Positions 21,508 through 21,657 of a DNA stretch of 21,657 bases are shown here, one piece after another. Below the pieces are notes generated by a model that saw only the letters and a program-made list of their open reading frames with translations, was not told the DNA's origin and did no database searches. Numbering within the stretch: position 1 is the stretch's first letter; every line of letters starts with the position of its first letter. The translations under genes and the position numbers were made by a program. Origin of the DNA: Candidatus Nanosynbacter colneyensis (GTDB lineage Bacteria; Patescibacteriota; Saccharimonadia; Saccharimonadales; Saccharimonadaceae); contig JANDWE010000133.1 in NCBI GenBank assembly GCA_024330325.1, positions 1 through 21,657 of the forward strand, written 5' to 3'.

Positions 21508-21657
21508 ATGGGATACCTAATTTCCATTAAGGTCGCACTAATTCTTTTTCCAATTTTGGCTTTTCTTATCACGTTGCCGTATATGATTGCGAACTATCGA
21601 AAATACGGCTCCGTCAATAAGCTACGGACTTTGATTTTCTATTCCTTTATTCTGTAT
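21508..21657 (+). CDS. VanZ-like family membrane protein (partial, runs off right edge)
   Basis: The first 50 codons are present and have no stop. They encode a hydrophobic first membrane segment (ISIKVALILFPILAFLITLP) followed by YMIANYRKYGSVNKLRTLIFYSFILY. This fits the start of VanZ-family proteins, where a basic loop with a YRKYG-type sequence links the first two membrane helices. VanZ proteins are small membrane proteins associated with glycopeptide/lipoglycopeptide tolerance in some bacteria, with uncertain biochemistry. Only the N-terminus is visible, so the assignment is moderate. The start follows a consensus -10 by 7 nt. Confidence 0.65.
   Translation, partial: MGYLISIKVALILFPILAFLITLPYMIANYRKYGSVNKLRTLIFYSFILY

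Noticed and set aside
1..21657. UGA recoded to glycine as in Gracilibacteria
   Set aside because: UGA ends the ABC ATPase gene at 7390-7392 and no real gene has an in-frame UGA.
1..21657. CRISPR arrays, insertion sequences or prophage genes
   Set aside because: No regularly spaced repeats, transposase or integrase motifs, or phage proteins were found on either strand.

Overview
The window reads as a compact, moderately AT-rich bacterial chromosome segment, most likely from the Patescibacteria/CPR and probably Candidatus Saccharibacteria (TM7). This is inferred from protein style (N-terminally short Mur ligases, a FemAB-type bridge enzyme, small lineage-type hypotheticals), dense packing, and the absence of biosynthetic genes. 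UGA serves as a stop (7390-7392), so the code looks standard. There is no phage, transposon, rRNA or CRISPR array.

Layout. (1) 1-4091: on the minus strand, a ribonucleotide reductase operon nrdA-nrdB-flavin-fold protein, then the first codons of another gene running off the left edge. Both transcription units have paired NrdR-type boxes with the same 32-bp centre spacing. NrdB has Phe where the radical Tyr normally sits (class Ic-like), and NrdA lacks the usual C-terminal cysteine pair. (2) 4092-6540: folC (+), then convergent to it a minus-strand tRNA-Ser(GGA) followed by a cyanophycin-synthetase-like ATP-grasp ligase. (3) 6559-8600: a MacB/LolCDE-type ABC ATPase and permease. (4) 8602-12292: a sugar-phosphate isomerase (-), a disordered small protein (+), and groES-groEL (-) under a perfect CIRCE operator. 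(5) 12316-13638: a minus-strand pair of unknown genes, one with a PD-(D/E)XK-like nuclease signature. (6) 13671-18305: cell-wall genes (MurF-like and MurE-like ligases, FemX-like transferase) around tsaD. (7) 18306-21657: valS with a structured leader, a small membrane-anchored protein (-), and the start of a VanZ-family gene.

Functional links. RNR and its NrdR sites serve dNTP supply; groESL is heat-shock controlled; MurF-like, MurE-like and FemX-like proteins build and cross-bridge peptidoglycan; tRNA-Ser, TsaD and ValS belong to translation. Many first genes of transcription units carry an extended -10 (TGNTATAAT) only 6-10 nt before the start codon, implying leaderless mRNAs, while downstream or regulated genes use Shine-Dalgarno sites. 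Convergent genes are 1-4 nt apart or overlap, and only one clear terminator, at 10242-10276, separates a convergent pair.

The most unusual region is the RNR locus: a Phe-type NrdB, a cysteine-less NrdA tail, a coupled flavin-fold protein, and two NrdR-controlled units.
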